From: Saprospiraceae bacterium
GTDB lineage: Bacteria > Bacteroidota > Bacteroidia > Chitinophagales > Saprospiraceae
Assembly (NCBI GenBank): GCA_029251525.1
Contig: JAQXDE010000064.1
Location: 1-64,000 of the forward strand
Direction: 5' to 3'
Length of the DNA stretch: 64,000 nucleotides
Part shown: in pieces, positions 43,903 to 53,954 of the stretch
How positions within the stretch are numbered: the first letter of the stretch is position 1
Layout of the letters: each line of letters begins with the position of its first letter
Translations under genes and position numbers: made by a program
The notes under the pieces: generated by a model
Told to the model about the DNA's origin: nothing
Seen by the model: the letters and a program-made list of their open reading frames with translations, nothing else
Database searches by the model: none

Positions 43903-43930
43903 TACACATTATAGGTGTGTATAGTTTTTT
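43902..43930 (+). terminator. Terminator of the SRAP gene
   Basis: A 7-bp stem (ATACACA 43902-43908, TGTGTAT 43916-43922) starts at the last base of the stop codon and is followed by six T (43925-43930). Confidence 0.6.
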
Positions 43931-44052
43931 AAAAATTAAATAAGTAATATGAGTGCAACAGATGATAAATTTTTCGATAGTGCTGATAATCATATTAATC
44001 TATAAAATGAATAATTATAAAATGCCAGACCTGGTAAGGTAGTGCTACTATT

Positions 44053-44244
44053 ATGTATAGTGTGGCAAGAATCAATGGATGGATTACTGTCTGTGTTTTT
44101 AATAATTCAGAAGAAATGAAAAATGCTAAGAAGGAAACTATTAAATATTTCGTTTCGGAAAATGAAAATATGCTTACTGAAAACCTTGATCTTACATTGA
44201 GAATTTCGAAAGTGTTATACAACCAAAAGATAATTAAGTATTAG
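44053..44244 (+). CDS. Possible small ORF of unknown function
   Basis: This 63-residue ORF (MYSVARINGWITVCVFNNSE...) lies in the 377-bp gap between the SRAP gene and the DUF2071 gene. An AAGG about 13 bases before the ATG is only a weak ribosome site. The composition is plausible for a soluble protein, but I recognise nothing, and AT-rich gaps give such ORFs by chance. Confidence 0.25.
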   Translation: MYSVARINGWITVCVFNNSEEMKNAKKETIKYFVSENENMLTENLDLTLRISKVLYNQKIIKY

Positions 44245-44279
44245 ATTTTTTAAAAAAAATAGTGGCCAATCAATAAATA

Positions 44280-44978
44280 TTGAATCAAGTAAAACATCGA
44301 ACTGTAAAAATTCCAAATCAAAATTGGCGATTTTATCAAGAATGGAATCGAGCCATATTTTTACATTGGAAAGTTGATATAGAGGAGTTGGAAAAATTTG
44401 TTCCAGAGGAAATTGAAATTGATGTATTCGATGGAAAACCTTGGGTATCATTAGTTGCATTTACAATGGAAAAGATACGACCAAGATATTTTCCTTACTT
44501 TTCTCCCATTTCAAATTTTGATGAAATAAATATTCGCACGTACGTAAAATTAAAAAGTAAAAAAGGTATTTATTTTTTAAGTATTGAAGGAGCAAAAAAT
44601 TTGTCGTGTAAAGTGTCAAAAATAATTTCAGAATTGCCCTTCCGCTTTTCCAATATGAAAAGAACCTCTAATCAATATTCATGCAATAATTCTATATTTG
44701 GAGATGAGTTTAATATTGAATTTTCCGTTGGAAAAAAAATGGAAAAGAAGTCAAAATTAGATGAATGGTTGACTGAAAGATATGCACTTTTTCAAGATAT
44801 GAAGACGTCGATTAATGAATTTCACATTCATCATCTTGAATGGGAAATAGATACAATAACTAAGAGAATTATTTTAGGAGATGTTGATATTGATGGAATT
44901 ACTGGAGCAAAAATTAATGTTGATAATGTTTGTGAAATGATTAATAAAGGTTTTGATAAAAATCAAGAAAATAAATGA
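44280..44978 (+). CDS. DUF2071 (YqjF-like) protein, probable TTG start
   Basis: The family pattern is clear: WRFYQEWNRAIFLHWKVDIEELEKFVPEEIEIDVFDGKPWVSLVAFTMEKIRPR, then INIRTYVKLKSKKGIYFLSIEGAKNL. YqjF-family proteins of about 230-250 aa are widespread and have no firm function. The homologous region begins within 15 residues of the start, and the frame is closed by TAA two codons before the TTG at 44280. The start must therefore be that TTG or a nearby non-ATG codon; the next Met is too far inside. Its end overlaps dtd by four bases (ATGA). Confidence 0.85.
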   Translation: MNQVKHRTVKIPNQNWRFYQEWNRAIFLHWKVDIEELEKFVPEEIEIDVFDGKPWVSLVAFTMEKIRPRYFPYFSPISNFDEINIRTYVKLKSKKGIYFLSIEGAKNLSCKVSKIISELPFRFSNMKRTSNQYSCNNSIFGDEFNIEFSVGKKMEKKSKLDEWLTERYALFQDMKTSINEFHIHHLEWEIDTITKRIILGDVDIDGITGAKINVDNVCEMINKGFDKNQENK

Positions 44979-45427
44979 AAGTTGTCATCCAAAGAGTCTC
45001 CGAGGCATCGGTTACTATCAATCAAAAAATAAAATCAAAAATTGGAAAAGGATATTTAATTTTGCTTGGCATCGAAGATGAAGACACTTCAGAGGATATT
45101 AATTGGCTTTGTAACAAAATAGGCAACCTCAGAATTTTTGATGATGAAAATGGAGTGATGAATCGTTCTATTAAAGATGTGGAAGGGTCGATGATTGTAG
45201 TAAGCCAATTTACTTTACATGCCAGTACAAAAAAAGGAAATCGACCATCTTATTTAAAAGCATCCAAACCAGATATTGCCATTCCGCTTTATGAAGAATT
45301 TGTTGAAGAATTAAAAATTACTTCCGCACTTAATATTCAAACTGGAGAATTCGGCGCAGATATGAAAGTCCAATTACTTAATGATGGACCTGTTACTATT
45401 ATTATCAATTCAAAAAATAAGGAATAA
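44975..45427 (+). CDS. dtd: D-aminoacyl-tRNA deacylase
   Basis: Dtd removes D-amino acids (and glycine from tRNA-Ala) mischarged onto tRNAs. The start MKVVIQRVSEASVTI, the catalytic SQFTLHAST (Thr of SQ-x-TL) and the cross-subunit Gly-Pro motif NDGPVTI are present; the length of 150 aa is normal. It is translationally coupled to the DUF2071 gene (ATGA overlap), and the AlgI-like gene starts three bases after its stop, so this housekeeping gene sits in an operon with polysaccharide acetylation genes. Confidence 0.96.
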   Translation: MKVVIQRVSEASVTINQKIKSKIGKGYLILLGIEDEDTSEDINWLCNKIGNLRIFDDENGVMNRSIKDVEGSMIVVSQFTLHASTKKGNRPSYLKASKPDIAIPLYEEFVEELKITSALNIQTGEFGADMKVQLLNDGPVTIIINSKNKE

Positions 45428-45430
45428 CTG

Positions 45431-46882
45431 ATGGTATTTAGTAGTACAATTTTTTTGATTTATTTCCTACCTTTTTTTCTAATTACTTATTGGTTAACAC
45501 CCCAGAGGTTTAGAAATATTACCGCTTTATTTTGGAGTGTCTTGTTTTATGCTTGGGGCGCTCCGAAATTTATATTTGTACTTTTTTGTAGTATAGTGGT
45601 TGATTTTTTTTTAGCAAAAAAAATATACCAATCAGAAATATTTTTGAAAAAAAAATATTTACTGATATCTATGGTCTTAAATGTAGGACTATTGTTATAT
45701 TTTAAATATTCCAATTTTTTTATAGAGAACGCAAATGTATTGTTAGAAAATTTAGGATTGACAGGAGTACATTGGACTAACCTTGCATTACCAATTGGAA
45801 TATCATTTTTTACTTTTCAAAAGATAAGTTACATCGTAGATATTTTCCGAGGAAAAAATACGCCATTGAAAAAAATATCAGATTTAGCTTTATACATAAT
45901 ACTTTTCCCCCAGCTCATTGCTGGTCCAATCGTTCGTTATTCAGAAATAAAAGATCAATTACAAAATCGAATAGCTAACGAAAATATTGACAATCGGCTC
46001 AATGGTTTTTTTCGATTCAGTATAGGTTTGGCAAAAAAAATGTTAATCGCCAATCAAATGAGCATACTCGCAGATACTATTTTTAATATTCCAGCGGGGA
46101 TTCTCACGATGGGACAAGCTTGGCTCGGTTCACTTGCCTACGCTTTTCAAATTTATTTTGACTTTTCAGGTTACTCGGATATGGCAATTGGTTTGGGATT
46201 GATGATGGGATTCCGATTTCCAGAGAACTTTAATGCACCGTATATTTCACAAAGCATCTCCGAATTTTGGAGACGATGGCATATTACATTGAGTAATTGG
46301 ATGCGCGATTATTTGTACATTCCTATTGGAGGTAACCGAGTTAAAAGTAAAGTGAGGTTGTATTTTAATTTATGGGTTGTTTTTTTGATTTCAGGATTTT
46401 GGCATGGAGCAGCTTGGACCTTTATTGCTTGGGGAATATTCCATGGTGCATTTTTAATTTTGGATAGATTATTTTTGTTGCGATTTTATAAAATGATTGG
46501 AAAGCCTTTGAGCATTATAATAACCTTTATAATTACATTAGTTGGGTGGGTAATTTTTCGAGCCGAAACATTTCCTCAAGCGATGTCCTACATTGTGATA
46601 ATGTTTGATTTTGGAAATATGAATCTAGCAATATCAACTACTCGAGGAACTTATGATTGGTTTATCGAACAAAGATTTATAATCATTTTTGGAGTTGCGT
46701 CATTTTTTAGTTTTCTACCAACGATTAATTTTATCGAAAAAAATATGAATTCATTTTTTGGAACGCAAGGTGAAAAAGATTTTATTTTTATAAAATCAAT
46801 TCTTGCAATTATATTGTTATATATATGTATAACTGAAGTAATTTCGACAGGAATAAATCCATTTATTTATTATAGATTCTAA
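45431..46882 (+). CDS. MBOAT-family O-acyltransferase (AlgI-like)
   Basis: AlgI-type MBOAT proteins move acetyl groups across the membrane for O-acetylation of surface polysaccharides. About 11 hydrophobic segments are visible. Hallmarks are LPIGISFFTFQKISYIVDI, IILFPQLIAGPIVRYSE, the segment ISEFWRRWHITLSNWMRDYLYIPIGGNR and the putative catalytic His in FWHGAAWTFIAWGIFHG. At 483 aa it is the usual size. It is followed by an AlgJ/AlgX-like partner 38 bases on. No alginate or other named exopolysaccharide synthase is in the window, so the polymer is unknown. Confidence 0.92.
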   Translation: MVFSSTIFLIYFLPFFLITYWLTPQRFRNITALFWSVLFYAWGAPKFIFVLFCSIVVDFFLAKKIYQSEIFLKKKYLLISMVLNVGLLLYFKYSNFFIENANVLLENLGLTGVHWTNLALPIGISFFTFQKISYIVDIFRGKNTPLKKISDLALYIILFPQLIAGPIVRYSEIKDQLQNRIANENIDNRLNGFFRFSIGLAKKMLIANQMSILADTIFNIPAGILTMGQAWLGSLAYAFQIYFDFSGYSDMAIGLGLMMGFRFPENFNAPYISQSISEFWRRWHITLSNWMRDYLYIPIGGNRVKSKVRLYFNLWVVFLISGFWHGAAWTFIAWGIFHGAFLILDRLFLLRFYKMIGKPLSIIITFIITLVGWVIFRAETFPQAMSYIVIMFDFGNMNLAISTTRGTYDWFIEQRFIIIFGVASFFSFLPTINFIEKNMNSFFGTQGEKDFIFIKSILAIILLYICITEVISTGINPFIYYRF

Positions 46883-46920
46883 AGTGGTAATTGACTTTAG
46901 TCGGCTCGTAAAAAAATAAA

Positions 46921-48087
46921 ATGAAAGAAAAAGTTAAATATATACTACTTTTCACTTTGTTGTTTCTAGTATTAACTCCATTTCTAAAACAACATACTAA
47001 CATACTACAAAATAAATTTGTAGCAGATGATTTGCGAGGTTATTTTCCCCCCGTAGATTCTGCTAATTTTTCTTTGCAAAATTGGATGGATGGAAAATAC
47101 CAAAGTCAGCAAGAAGAGTTTTTAAAAAGAAATTTAAAAATTAGGCCACATGCAGTTCGAGTTAATAACCAATTACACTATGATATTTTAGATGAAATTA
47201 GAAGTACTATTGTGGAAGGAAAAGATGGTTATCTTTTTGAGACGATGTATATTCGATCATTGCAAGGTTTAGATTTTATAGGAACGAAAAAAATAGAAGA
47301 GCAAGTTGAAAAATTAAAAGTAGTTTCGGATACTCTTAAAAAAGAAGAAGGTACTGATGTTATAGTTGTAATTGCATTGGACAAAGCTAGATACTTTAAA
47401 GAAAAAATTCCAGCGCACTATGATTTAGAAAATATTGACTTTACGAATTATGAAACCTATTTACATTTTTTTAAAAAAAATGATATTCCTGTTTTAGATT
47501 TTAATCAATATTTCTTAAATCAAAAAAATAATACGGAGCATGCTTTGGCAACGAAACAAGGAGTGCACTGGAGTTTGTATGGAGGAATGTTGGCAGCAGA
47601 TTCGATTCAAAGTTATATTGGTAAATTGAAAGGAAAAGAAAATGAAATAAACCATTTGAATAAAAGTGAAATTACTAAAACGACAAAAGTTCGAAAGGAA
47701 GATGACGACATTGGGCAAAGTATTAATATTTATTACCCTTTGGAAGCAGATACCTTTTCATATTTCGAAAACCATTTAGTTCGGCCAAAAAATCAAAAAC
47801 CTTATAAACCAAATGTTGCATTAGTTGGAGATAGTTTTAGTTGGACAATATGGGGACAAAATATTCCACATTATTATTGGGGAGAAAATAGTTTATTTTT
47901 GTACTACTATCGAGAGATTTATGATTTAAAATGGACGGAATTGAATGGGACACTTTTAAAGCATGAGCAGAAACTTCCTTTTGTAAAAAAGCAAGATGTA
48001 ATTATATTGTTATATACTCCGATGAATATGAATGATTTAGGAAGTGGATTCATAGAGGAAACTTATGATTTGATTTTTAAAGAATAA
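46921..48087 (+). CDS. AlgJ/AlgX-like SGNH-fold acetyltransferase partner
   Basis: The protein has one N-terminal membrane anchor or uncleaved signal (ILLFTLLFLVLTPFL). A periplasmic SGNH-like domain follows, with GKDGYLFE near residue 100, the Asp/His pair region ATKQGVHWSLYGGMLAADSI and the nucleophile motif LVGDSFSWT. This order, with a GDSF box late in the protein, is typical of AlgJ and AlgX, which receive acetyl from AlgI and place it on the polysaccharide. It lies directly after the AlgI-like gene, as expected for a two-part O-acetylation machine. Confidence 0.85.
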   Translation: MKEKVKYILLFTLLFLVLTPFLKQHTNILQNKFVADDLRGYFPPVDSANFSLQNWMDGKYQSQQEEFLKRNLKIRPHAVRVNNQLHYDILDEIRSTIVEGKDGYLFETMYIRSLQGLDFIGTKKIEEQVEKLKVVSDTLKKEEGTDVIVVIALDKARYFKEKIPAHYDLENIDFTNYETYLHFFKKNDIPVLDFNQYFLNQKNNTEHALATKQGVHWSLYGGMLAADSIQSYIGKLKGKENEINHLNKSEITKTTKVRKEDDDIGQSINIYYPLEADTFSYFENHLVRPKNQKPYKPNVALVGDSFSWTIWGQNIPHYYWGENSLFLYYYREIYDLKWTELNGTLLKHEQKLPFVKKQDVIILLYTPMNMNDLGSGFIEETYDLIFKE

Positions 48088-48210
48088 ATATTCTAATATT
48101 AACTTCTTTGTCAGTTGAAAGCTGGTAGAAAAAAGGACCAAACAAAGTAATACTTTCAGTTTTTGACTGACTTTTAAAAAGAAATTTTCACAGAACTCAA
48201 ATATGCAAAA

Positions 48211-48549
48211 ATGACAATTAAAGAAGCACAATCAATAGTAGATAATTGGATCAAAACAATAGGTATTCGATATTATAATGAATTAACGAACACAGCAATT
48301 TTGATGGAAGAAGTTGGAGAAATGTCAAGATTAATGGCTCGGATTTATGGAGAGCAGTCTTTTAAAAAAAAGGAAAATGAATTAACAGCAAAGGATGATT
48401 TGGCTGGAGAAATGGCTGATGTTTTATTTGTTCTGATTTGTTTGGCAAACCAAACGGGGGTGGATTTGACGGAAGCTTTACAAAATAGTTTAGATAAGAA
48501 AACTGAGAGAGATAAGGATCGTCATGCAAATAACGTAAAACTCAAATAG
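48211..48549 (+). CDS. MazG-like nucleotide pyrophosphohydrolase
   Basis: This single-domain all-alpha NTP pyrophosphatase has metal ligands in ILMEEVGEMSRLMAR (E-E-x-x-E) and in DLAGEMADVLFVLICLAN (E-x-x-D). At 112 aa it is the short MazG form that forms tetramers and hydrolyses (d)NTPs to monophosphates, for example non-canonical ones. It follows the AlgJ-like gene after about 120 bases and may have its own promoter. Confidence 0.9.
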   Translation: MTIKEAQSIVDNWIKTIGIRYYNELTNTAILMEEVGEMSRLMARIYGEQSFKKKENELTAKDDLAGEMADVLFVLICLANQTGVDLTEALQNSLDKKTERDKDRHANNVKLK

Positions 48550-48711
48550 GCGACAATTGTCATGAATTGTTGTGTATTACATTTTATAAGAAATGTAATA
48601 TTATTTTACATTTTTGTTAATAATAGAGCACATCAGAATTAAGTTTTTAAAATATATTTAAATAAACATATTTTGAAGTTTAATAACTAATTAAAAAGTA
48701 TTAAGATTAAA

Positions 48712-50883
48712 TTACATTTTTATAATCTTACCACTTTCAATTATATTTGTTTTATCAGAAAAAGAGTAGAAATAAATACCCGAAGGAATTTCTTTTCCAT
48801 TTTTATTTTTCCCATCCCATTCTAATATATCTGCGCTAGAAAAATTCAAATAGCGAATTTCCTTTCCAAGTGAATCGTAAATTTTTACCACGCCATTTTT
48901 AATGGAATTATCTTTACTTAAGATAAAGTTAATTGATTTTAAAAATGGGTTTGGCTGAACAGTCAGGGAGTTTTGTTTGTCTAGATTAGTTATTGCAACA
49001 GGGTTACAGTTCCCAATCATATTTTCATCCATCCAAATTAATCTTTCGGTCGTCCAGTTCTTTAGATAAGTAATTTCCTCTTCATAAGTATCTCCGACAA
49101 ATGCATTAGGCCAAAGATAATTACCTAAAATTTGCCATCGCTCAAAGTTTCGACTTTGTGCTTCATTTAAAGTTATAGCTTGGTTATCAATAAATTGCAT
49201 TATCGAATCTGTGTGCCATGGTCCATCTCGTAATTCATCCCAACGACAATGAACTTGATTATTAAATATCGTATCCTCTTGCAACCGATCCCACCAGAAA
49301 GGTTGATCATTTCCACAATTAGGGTCGTCAAAGTTCCAACCACTTGTTTCCCAACCATCACAGTAATCAGCATTTCCAAAACCTAAATTGAAATCCCAAA
49401 GAGGACCGGCATTCAATAATCCACCCTTACTATCTTTATCTTTGTATAAAAATGAACTTAACCGATAGGCATCCACATCACGACTCAATTCTACTACTAA
49501 CAAGTGGTCAATGAATGATCCTACATCAATCCAATTTTGATAACCTAAGTCTGGGTCATCAAAATTTGAACTAGCCAAAGCTTCCTCAAAATCGGTGATA
49601 TGATTTTTAATATAATTCTCTTGAGTTGTAGTTAGATTATCAGAATTAGGATATTGATAGACAAAAAAATGATTTGGATTAAAGGGAGAGTTCCAGCCAT
49701 TACCCAATTCAAATCGATCCACCTGAAGAATATAACCACCAGTTAAAGAGTCGCCAGCATTATCATCAAAATCTAATTTTGCAATGTCCACTCGATCATC
49801 ATCACGTTTTATTTTTTCCATCAAAATATAGATTCCAATATATTGATCATTTATAAATAATTCGCAATATCTAGTACGAGGTGCCCATCGTTCAGTTAGG
49901 TTACCAAGATGAAAAGCAAGAACATTTCGAACTAAACTTTTATCTGAAAAAGGTCCGTGTAAAATCCAATCATTTTCTTTTGGCATACCGAGAAGGTTCA
50001 CATTATTATTTTCTCCTTGGTTATCTTGTGTTTCAAATCCATAATTCTTTTTAGGAAAATTAGAAGAAGATGCACCACGAGTTTCAATAGCAATTTGTCC
50101 GTCGTATCCATTTAAAGAATCCGAGAATATATAATTCCGATTACCTGGGCCATTGTCTATGATGCCCATGTGTGCTACAATTTTTGGATCGTTAGGAATT
50201 TGTTCACCAAATGTGTTGATTTTTATGATAGGTAAATCAGATGATAGAAATGGAGTAGTAAACCAATTAGGTGTAGGCCAATAATTAGTCACCGTTTGAT
50301 TTACACCAACTGAAAAAAAGAAAAGTGATGAAAGATCTGACGAAAATATGCCTCGATTATGAACCTGAATTGCAAGCGTATTATTCCCATTTTGCAAGCA
50401 TTGATTAATTTTATCTTTAGATAAAGTGAAAGCTACTGGTAAGCCACCATCATACATTAGTGCTTCTCGATCTGCAGGTGTAGTTGTATCAAAAGTTGGA
50501 AAATCTCCATCAATATTTGCTCGAGCAATTTCTATCCCATTCAAATATGCAATGAATCCATCATCATAATCTGCATGTAATAATGCCATTTCTAGTTGAG
50601 AAATATCTACGATATCAAAATTCATTCGTAAGTAAAGTGAAATTGTATTTTGGATATTTGTATTATCATCTCCATCTCCATAACCAATTCCACCTTGCCC
50701 TTCATTCCAATTAGAGTCATCAAAATTATTTTGAAACCAATTACCAGGAGGTTCAGAATTACCTACTCGATATTTCCATATATCATCTGCAAAAAATACT
50801 GTTTCCCAATGATCTATGGATTGAGAAAAAAGATGATTTGATAAAAAGAAAAAATAGATAATACAAATAGAAAAATACTTCAT
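48712..50883 (-). CDS. Secreted CotH-family kinase-like protein with a T9SS sorting domain
   Basis: A Sec signal (MKYFSICIIYFFFLSNHLFSQ) is followed by a galactose-binding-like beta domain (WETVFFADDIWKYRVGN to IAIQVHNRG). Next comes the CotH domain: IAIETRGASSSNFPKKNYGFETQD, WILHGPFSDKSLVRNVLAFHLG, CELFINDQYIGIYILMEKIKRDDDRVDI (catalytic Lys) and GPLWDFNLGFGNADYC (metal-binding D-x-N region). The last 75 residues (LTVQPNPFLKSINFIL...IYDSLGKEIRYL...GIYFYSFSDKTNIIESGKIIKM) are a type A T9SS C-terminal domain, so the protein should be exported by the gliding/type IX machinery to the surface. No T9SS genes lie in the window. Confidence 0.9.
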   Translation of the reverse strand: MKYFSICIIYFFFLSNHLFSQSIDHWETVFFADDIWKYRVGNSEPPGNWFQNNFDDSNWNEGQGGIGYGDGDDNTNIQNTISLYLRMNFDIVDISQLEMALLHADYDDGFIAYLNGIEIARANIDGDFPTFDTTTPADREALMYDGGLPVAFTLSKDKINQCLQNGNNTLAIQVHNRGIFSSDLSSLFFFSVGVNQTVTNYWPTPNWFTTPFLSSDLPIIKINTFGEQIPNDPKIVAHMGIIDNGPGNRNYIFSDSLNGYDGQIAIETRGASSSNFPKKNYGFETQDNQGENNNVNLLGMPKENDWILHGPFSDKSLVRNVLAFHLGNLTERWAPRTRYCELFINDQYIGIYILMEKIKRDDDRVDIAKLDFDDNAGDSLTGGYILQVDRFELGNGWNSPFNPNHFFVYQYPNSDNLTTTQENYIKNHITDFEEALASSNFDDPDLGYQNWIDVGSFIDHLLVVELSRDVDAYRLSSFLYKDKDSKGGLLNAGPLWDFNLGFGNADYCDGWETSGWNFDDPNCGNDQPFWWDRLQEDTIFNNQVHCRWDELRDGPWHTDSIMQFIDNQAITLNEAQSRNFERWQILGNYLWPNAFVGDTYEEEITYLKNWTTERLIWMDENMIGNCNPVAITNLDKQNSLTVQPNPFLKSINFILSKDNSIKNGVVKIYDSLGKEIRYLNFSSADILEWDGKNKNGKEIPSGIYFYSFSDKTNIIESGKIIKM

Positions 50884-51237
50884 TTGAAAAGAGTTTAGTT
50901 ACTTCAAAAGTATAAAAATAAACTAAAAATAAAGGTTTGGAAGTTAACAAATGATAAGAATTAAACGTTTTTTGCTGCTTCAGTGAAAAAAACCCCATTT
51001 ATAAAATGAGAATTTATTTTAGATATTTCTAATCCAAAGAAATATCTAATTTTGAAGGAATCTCAATTAAATTATGGTAAAATTTAAGACATATTTAATA
51101 TGAGAGTTCGAAATTTAAAAAACACTATTTCTTTTTTTGTAAAAAATAGTTCTTCTAAAACATTTATTCAATAGAAACATTAATTTTGCAGCCACGTTTT
51201 AGTATTTAAACTTTTTATAATCTTTAAAAAAAGGAAA
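50884..51237. other. Divergent gap upstream of aspS
   Basis: This gap separates the divergent CotH and aspS genes. It is AT-rich with the aspS -7 element near its right end. I see no ORF, tRNA or T-box-like structure. Confidence 0.6.
51181..51188 (+). promoter_or_regulatory. -7 element of aspS
   Basis: TAATTTTG matches TAnnTTTG and lies 50 bases before the aspS ATG. A -33 TTG is not evident at the usual distance. Confidence 0.45.
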
Positions 51238-53013
51238 ATGTATCGAACTCATAATTGCGGACAATTGCGCATTGAAAATGTAGGAAGTAATGTTGTACTT
51301 AGTGGATGGGTGCAGGGCTCAAATGATTTAGGACATATGATGTATACTAATCTCCGTGACAGATATGGTATCACACAATTAATTTTTACCAAAGAAAAAA
51401 CCACTCAAGATTTATTTGAGAAGGCAAGAACTTTAGGACGTGAGTACGTAGTACGAGCTACAGGTAAAGTAATTGAGCGACATTCTAAAAATGCAAGGAT
51501 TCCAACAGGTGATATTGAGATAGAAGTAATAGAACTAGAAATACTAAATGAATCAAAAACGCCTCCCTTTACGATAGATAATGATACGGATGGAGGTGAA
51601 GATTTAAGAATGAAATATCGTTATTTGGATTTACGAAGAAAACCAGTTCAAAGTAATATTATTTTCCGAAGCAAGTTGTCTTTGGAAACCCGAAAATATA
51701 TGGACAGTCAGGATTTCGTAGAAGTGGAAACACCATTTTTGATTAAAAGTACACCAGAAGGTGCTCGAGATTTTGTGGTGCCTAGTCGAATGAATAAAGG
51801 TCAATTCTATGCCTTGCCTCAATCACCTCAGACTTTTAAACAATTATTGATGATTTCTGGTTTGGATCGTTATTTCCAAATTGTAAAATGCTTTCGTGAT
51901 GAGGATTTGAGAGCTGATCGTCAACCAGAATTTACTCAAATTGATTGTGAAATGTCTTATGTTACCCAGGAAGATATCTTAAATACTTTCGAAGGTTTGA
52001 CAAAGCATTTATTTAAGACAACATTGGATGTGGAGCTATCAGATTTTCCTCGAATGACTTACGACGATGCAATGAGATTATATGGTTCTGATAAACCAGA
52101 TATTCGTTTTGGAATGGAGTTCGTCGAGTTGAATGATGTTGCCAAAGGAAAAGGGTTTCCTGTATTTGACAATGCGGATATGGTTGTTGGAATTTGTGCA
52201 GAAGGACAAGCTGGAAATTTTTCAAATAAAGACATTAAGAAACTAACAGAATGGATGCAACGTCCACAGATTGGGGCGAAAGGTTTAGTTTATGTAAAAA
52301 TGGAAGAAGGTGGAACATTTAAATCTCCAGTTGGTAAGTTTTTCTCAGACGAAGTTTTAAAGAAATGGGCAGAAAAATTTGGAGCTAAGGAAGGTGATAT
52401 GATGTTAATTCTTTCTGGCGAGAATGAAAAAACACGAAAACAATTAAATGAATTACGATTAGAAATGGGAAGTAGAATGGGCCTACGTGATCCTAAGAAA
52501 TTTAGTCCATTATGGGTGGTTGATTTTCCATTATTAGAATGGGATGAAGATTCTGAGAGGTTTCATGCAATGCATCACCCTTTCACTTCCCCTAAAAAAG
52601 CAGACATGGAACGTATGTTGACAGGTGATCATGAAACTATGAAATCACTTCGTGCAGATGCTTATGATTTAGTAATCAATGGAGTGGAAATAGGTGGAGG
52701 ATCTATTCGTATTCATGACAGAGATTTACAATCAAAAAACTTTGATTTATTAGGCTTTACAAAAGAAGAGGCAGAAGAGCAATTTGGGTTTTTGTTGGGA
52801 GCTTTTGAATATGGAGCACCTCCACATGGAGGAATTGCTTTTGGTTTCGATAGATTGTGTGCAGTATTGAATGGAGTAAATTCTATTCGAGATTTCATTG
52901 CATTTCCTAAAAATAATCAAGGTCGAGATATGATGATTGATGCGCCAAGTTCGATTGATGTAGCCCAGTTAGATGAGTTGGGAATTGATATAGCAAAAGA
53001 AGAGGTTAGATAA
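51238..53013 (+). CDS. aspS: Aspartyl-tRNA synthetase
   Basis: AspRS charges tRNA-Asp with aspartate. The N-terminal OB domain begins [25 protein letters not shown]. Class II motif 2 is [19 protein letters not shown] and motif 3 is [13 protein letters not shown]; flipping-loop and active-site segments TPEGARDF and [13 protein letters not shown] are present. The length of 591 aa includes the bacterial insertion domain. It appears monocistronic with its own promoter and a strong terminator. Whether it is discriminating or also charges tRNA-Asn cannot be settled from the window. Confidence 0.98.
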   Translation: MYRTHNCGQLRIENVGSNVVLSGWVQGSNDLGHMMYTNLRDRYGITQLIFTKEKTTQDLFEKARTLGREYVVRATGKVIERHSKNARIPTGDIEIEVIELEILNESKTPPFTIDNDTDGGEDLRMKYRYLDLRRKPVQSNIIFRSKLSLETRKYMDSQDFVEVETPFLIKSTPEGARDFVVPSRMNKGQFYALPQSPQTFKQLLMISGLDRYFQIVKCFRDEDLRADRQPEFTQIDCEMSYVTQEDILNTFEGLTKHLFKTTLDVELSDFPRMTYDDAMRLYGSDKPDIRFGMEFVELNDVAKGKGFPVFDNADMVVGICAEGQAGNFSNKDIKKLTEWMQRPQIGAKGLVYVKMEEGGTFKSPVGKFFSDEVLKKWAEKFGAKEGDMMLILSGENEKTRKQLNELRLEMGSRMGLRDPKKFSPLWVVDFPLLEWDEDSERFHAMHHPFTSPKKADMERMLTGDHETMKSLRADAYDLVINGVEIGGGSIRIHDRDLQSKNFDLLGFTKEEAEEQFGFLLGAFEYGAPPHGGIAFGFDRLCAVLNGVNSIRDFIAFPKNNQGRDMMIDAPSSIDVAQLDELGIDIAKEEVR

Positions 53014-53030
53014 TACTCAATGTTTAAATA

Positions 53031-53068
53031 AAAAAACGATCCTCAAATTAATGAGGATCGTTTTTTTA
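53031..53068. terminator. Bidirectional terminator after aspS
   Basis: A perfect 15-bp stem (AAAAAACGATCCTCA at 53031-53045, complement at 53052-53066) has a 6-base loop and a T-run. It lies between the convergent aspS and porin-type genes. Confidence 0.9.
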
Positions 53069-53084
53069 TTCCTAGAAGGTTGCC

Positions 53085-53954
53085 TTAAAAACTAAAACCT
53101 AATGAAAATTGAAATGATAAGTTTTTATCTTTATCATCTCGAGTATTAAAATCAAATCCGGTAATATCTGTATTTGAAAAATCTAAATCAGAATTAGTTA
53201 CATCTATTAATCCATAATTTGCTATTGCCGAAAAATATAAACCGCCATTAAGAAAGAAAGCTGCTCCAGCCGAGACGCCTGCGTCAAATACTTTGTAAGG
53301 TTTTCCTGTCTTCGAATCTAAACCATAATAAGCACTCAATGTATTGGGAATTTCAACTGTTTCTGCTCCCACTTGAAGAGAAATATTTTCAACATCGTTG
53401 ATTAGCTCTCCTGCATTTTGCTTATTATAGTTGTAATCTAATGTTAAATTAAGAGGATCAATAATATTATTATTTCCTTCAACTCTCCCATCGGTATAAA
53501 TTAATTCACCCGAAGCGGTAGAGCCAACTAGAAAGCCTGCATATCCACCACCAAAAACTTCTACCTTTTTTCCAATTTTCCCATAAACCATAATTGGAAT
53601 TTCAAGGTATGCATTGGCAATATTTAATGAGACACTTTTATTTCCAGTGGTCAAAATTTTGTCATTTGCACCACGAAAAATAAAAGGACCATTTCCTTCA
53701 AAAGTTTGTTTAGTTCCTTTTTGAGTAAAAACAACTTCACCTCTGATACCAAATAAATCAGTGATTTCAAAACGAACACCACCTCCCACGTGAAAACCAG
53801 TATTAGAGCTATAACTTTCTCCTATTTCTGTTTCCCCCCCAGTCAACGATGAAACATTTAAACCAACTCTAAAGCCATAGGACAATTCTTGTGCGTTCAT
53901 GTTTTCTGAGCAAACAAAAAACAAAGTCAATACCAAAATAATTACTCGTGTCAT
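53085..53954 (-). CDS. Outer membrane beta-barrel protein (PorT/porin-like family)
   Basis: A Sec signal (MTRVIILVLTLFFVCSENMNA) is followed by alternating beta strands: SYGFRVGLNVSSLTGG at the mature N-terminus, TGFHVGGGVRFEITDLFGIRGEVVFTQKG, AYLEIPIMVYGKIG and the terminal FQFSLGFSF ending in Phe. These are features of small Bacteroidota outer-membrane barrels of about 8-10 strands. The length is 289 aa. A run of seven G on its coding strand lies in the TGGE codons near residue 38. No specific function is evident. Confidence 0.85.
   Translation of the reverse strand: MTRVIILVLTLFFVCSENMNAQELSYGFRVGLNVSSLTGGETEIGESYSSNTGFHVGGGVRFEITDLFGIRGEVVFTQKGTKQTFEGNGPFIFRGANDKILTTGNKSVSLNIANAYLEIPIMVYGKIGKKVEVFGGGYAGFLVGSTASGELIYTDGRVEGNNNIIDPLNLTLDYNYNKQNAGELINDVENISLQVGAETVEIPNTLSAYYGLDSKTGKPYKVFDAGVSAGAAFFLNGGLYFSAIANYGLIDVTNSDLDFSNTDITGFDFNTRDDKDKNLSFQFSLGFSF

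Noticed and set aside
53775-53800. Second parS-like site (CACGTGAAAA in the barrel gene)
   Set aside because: Only the central CACGTGAAA agrees; the outer half-sites do not match the consensus.
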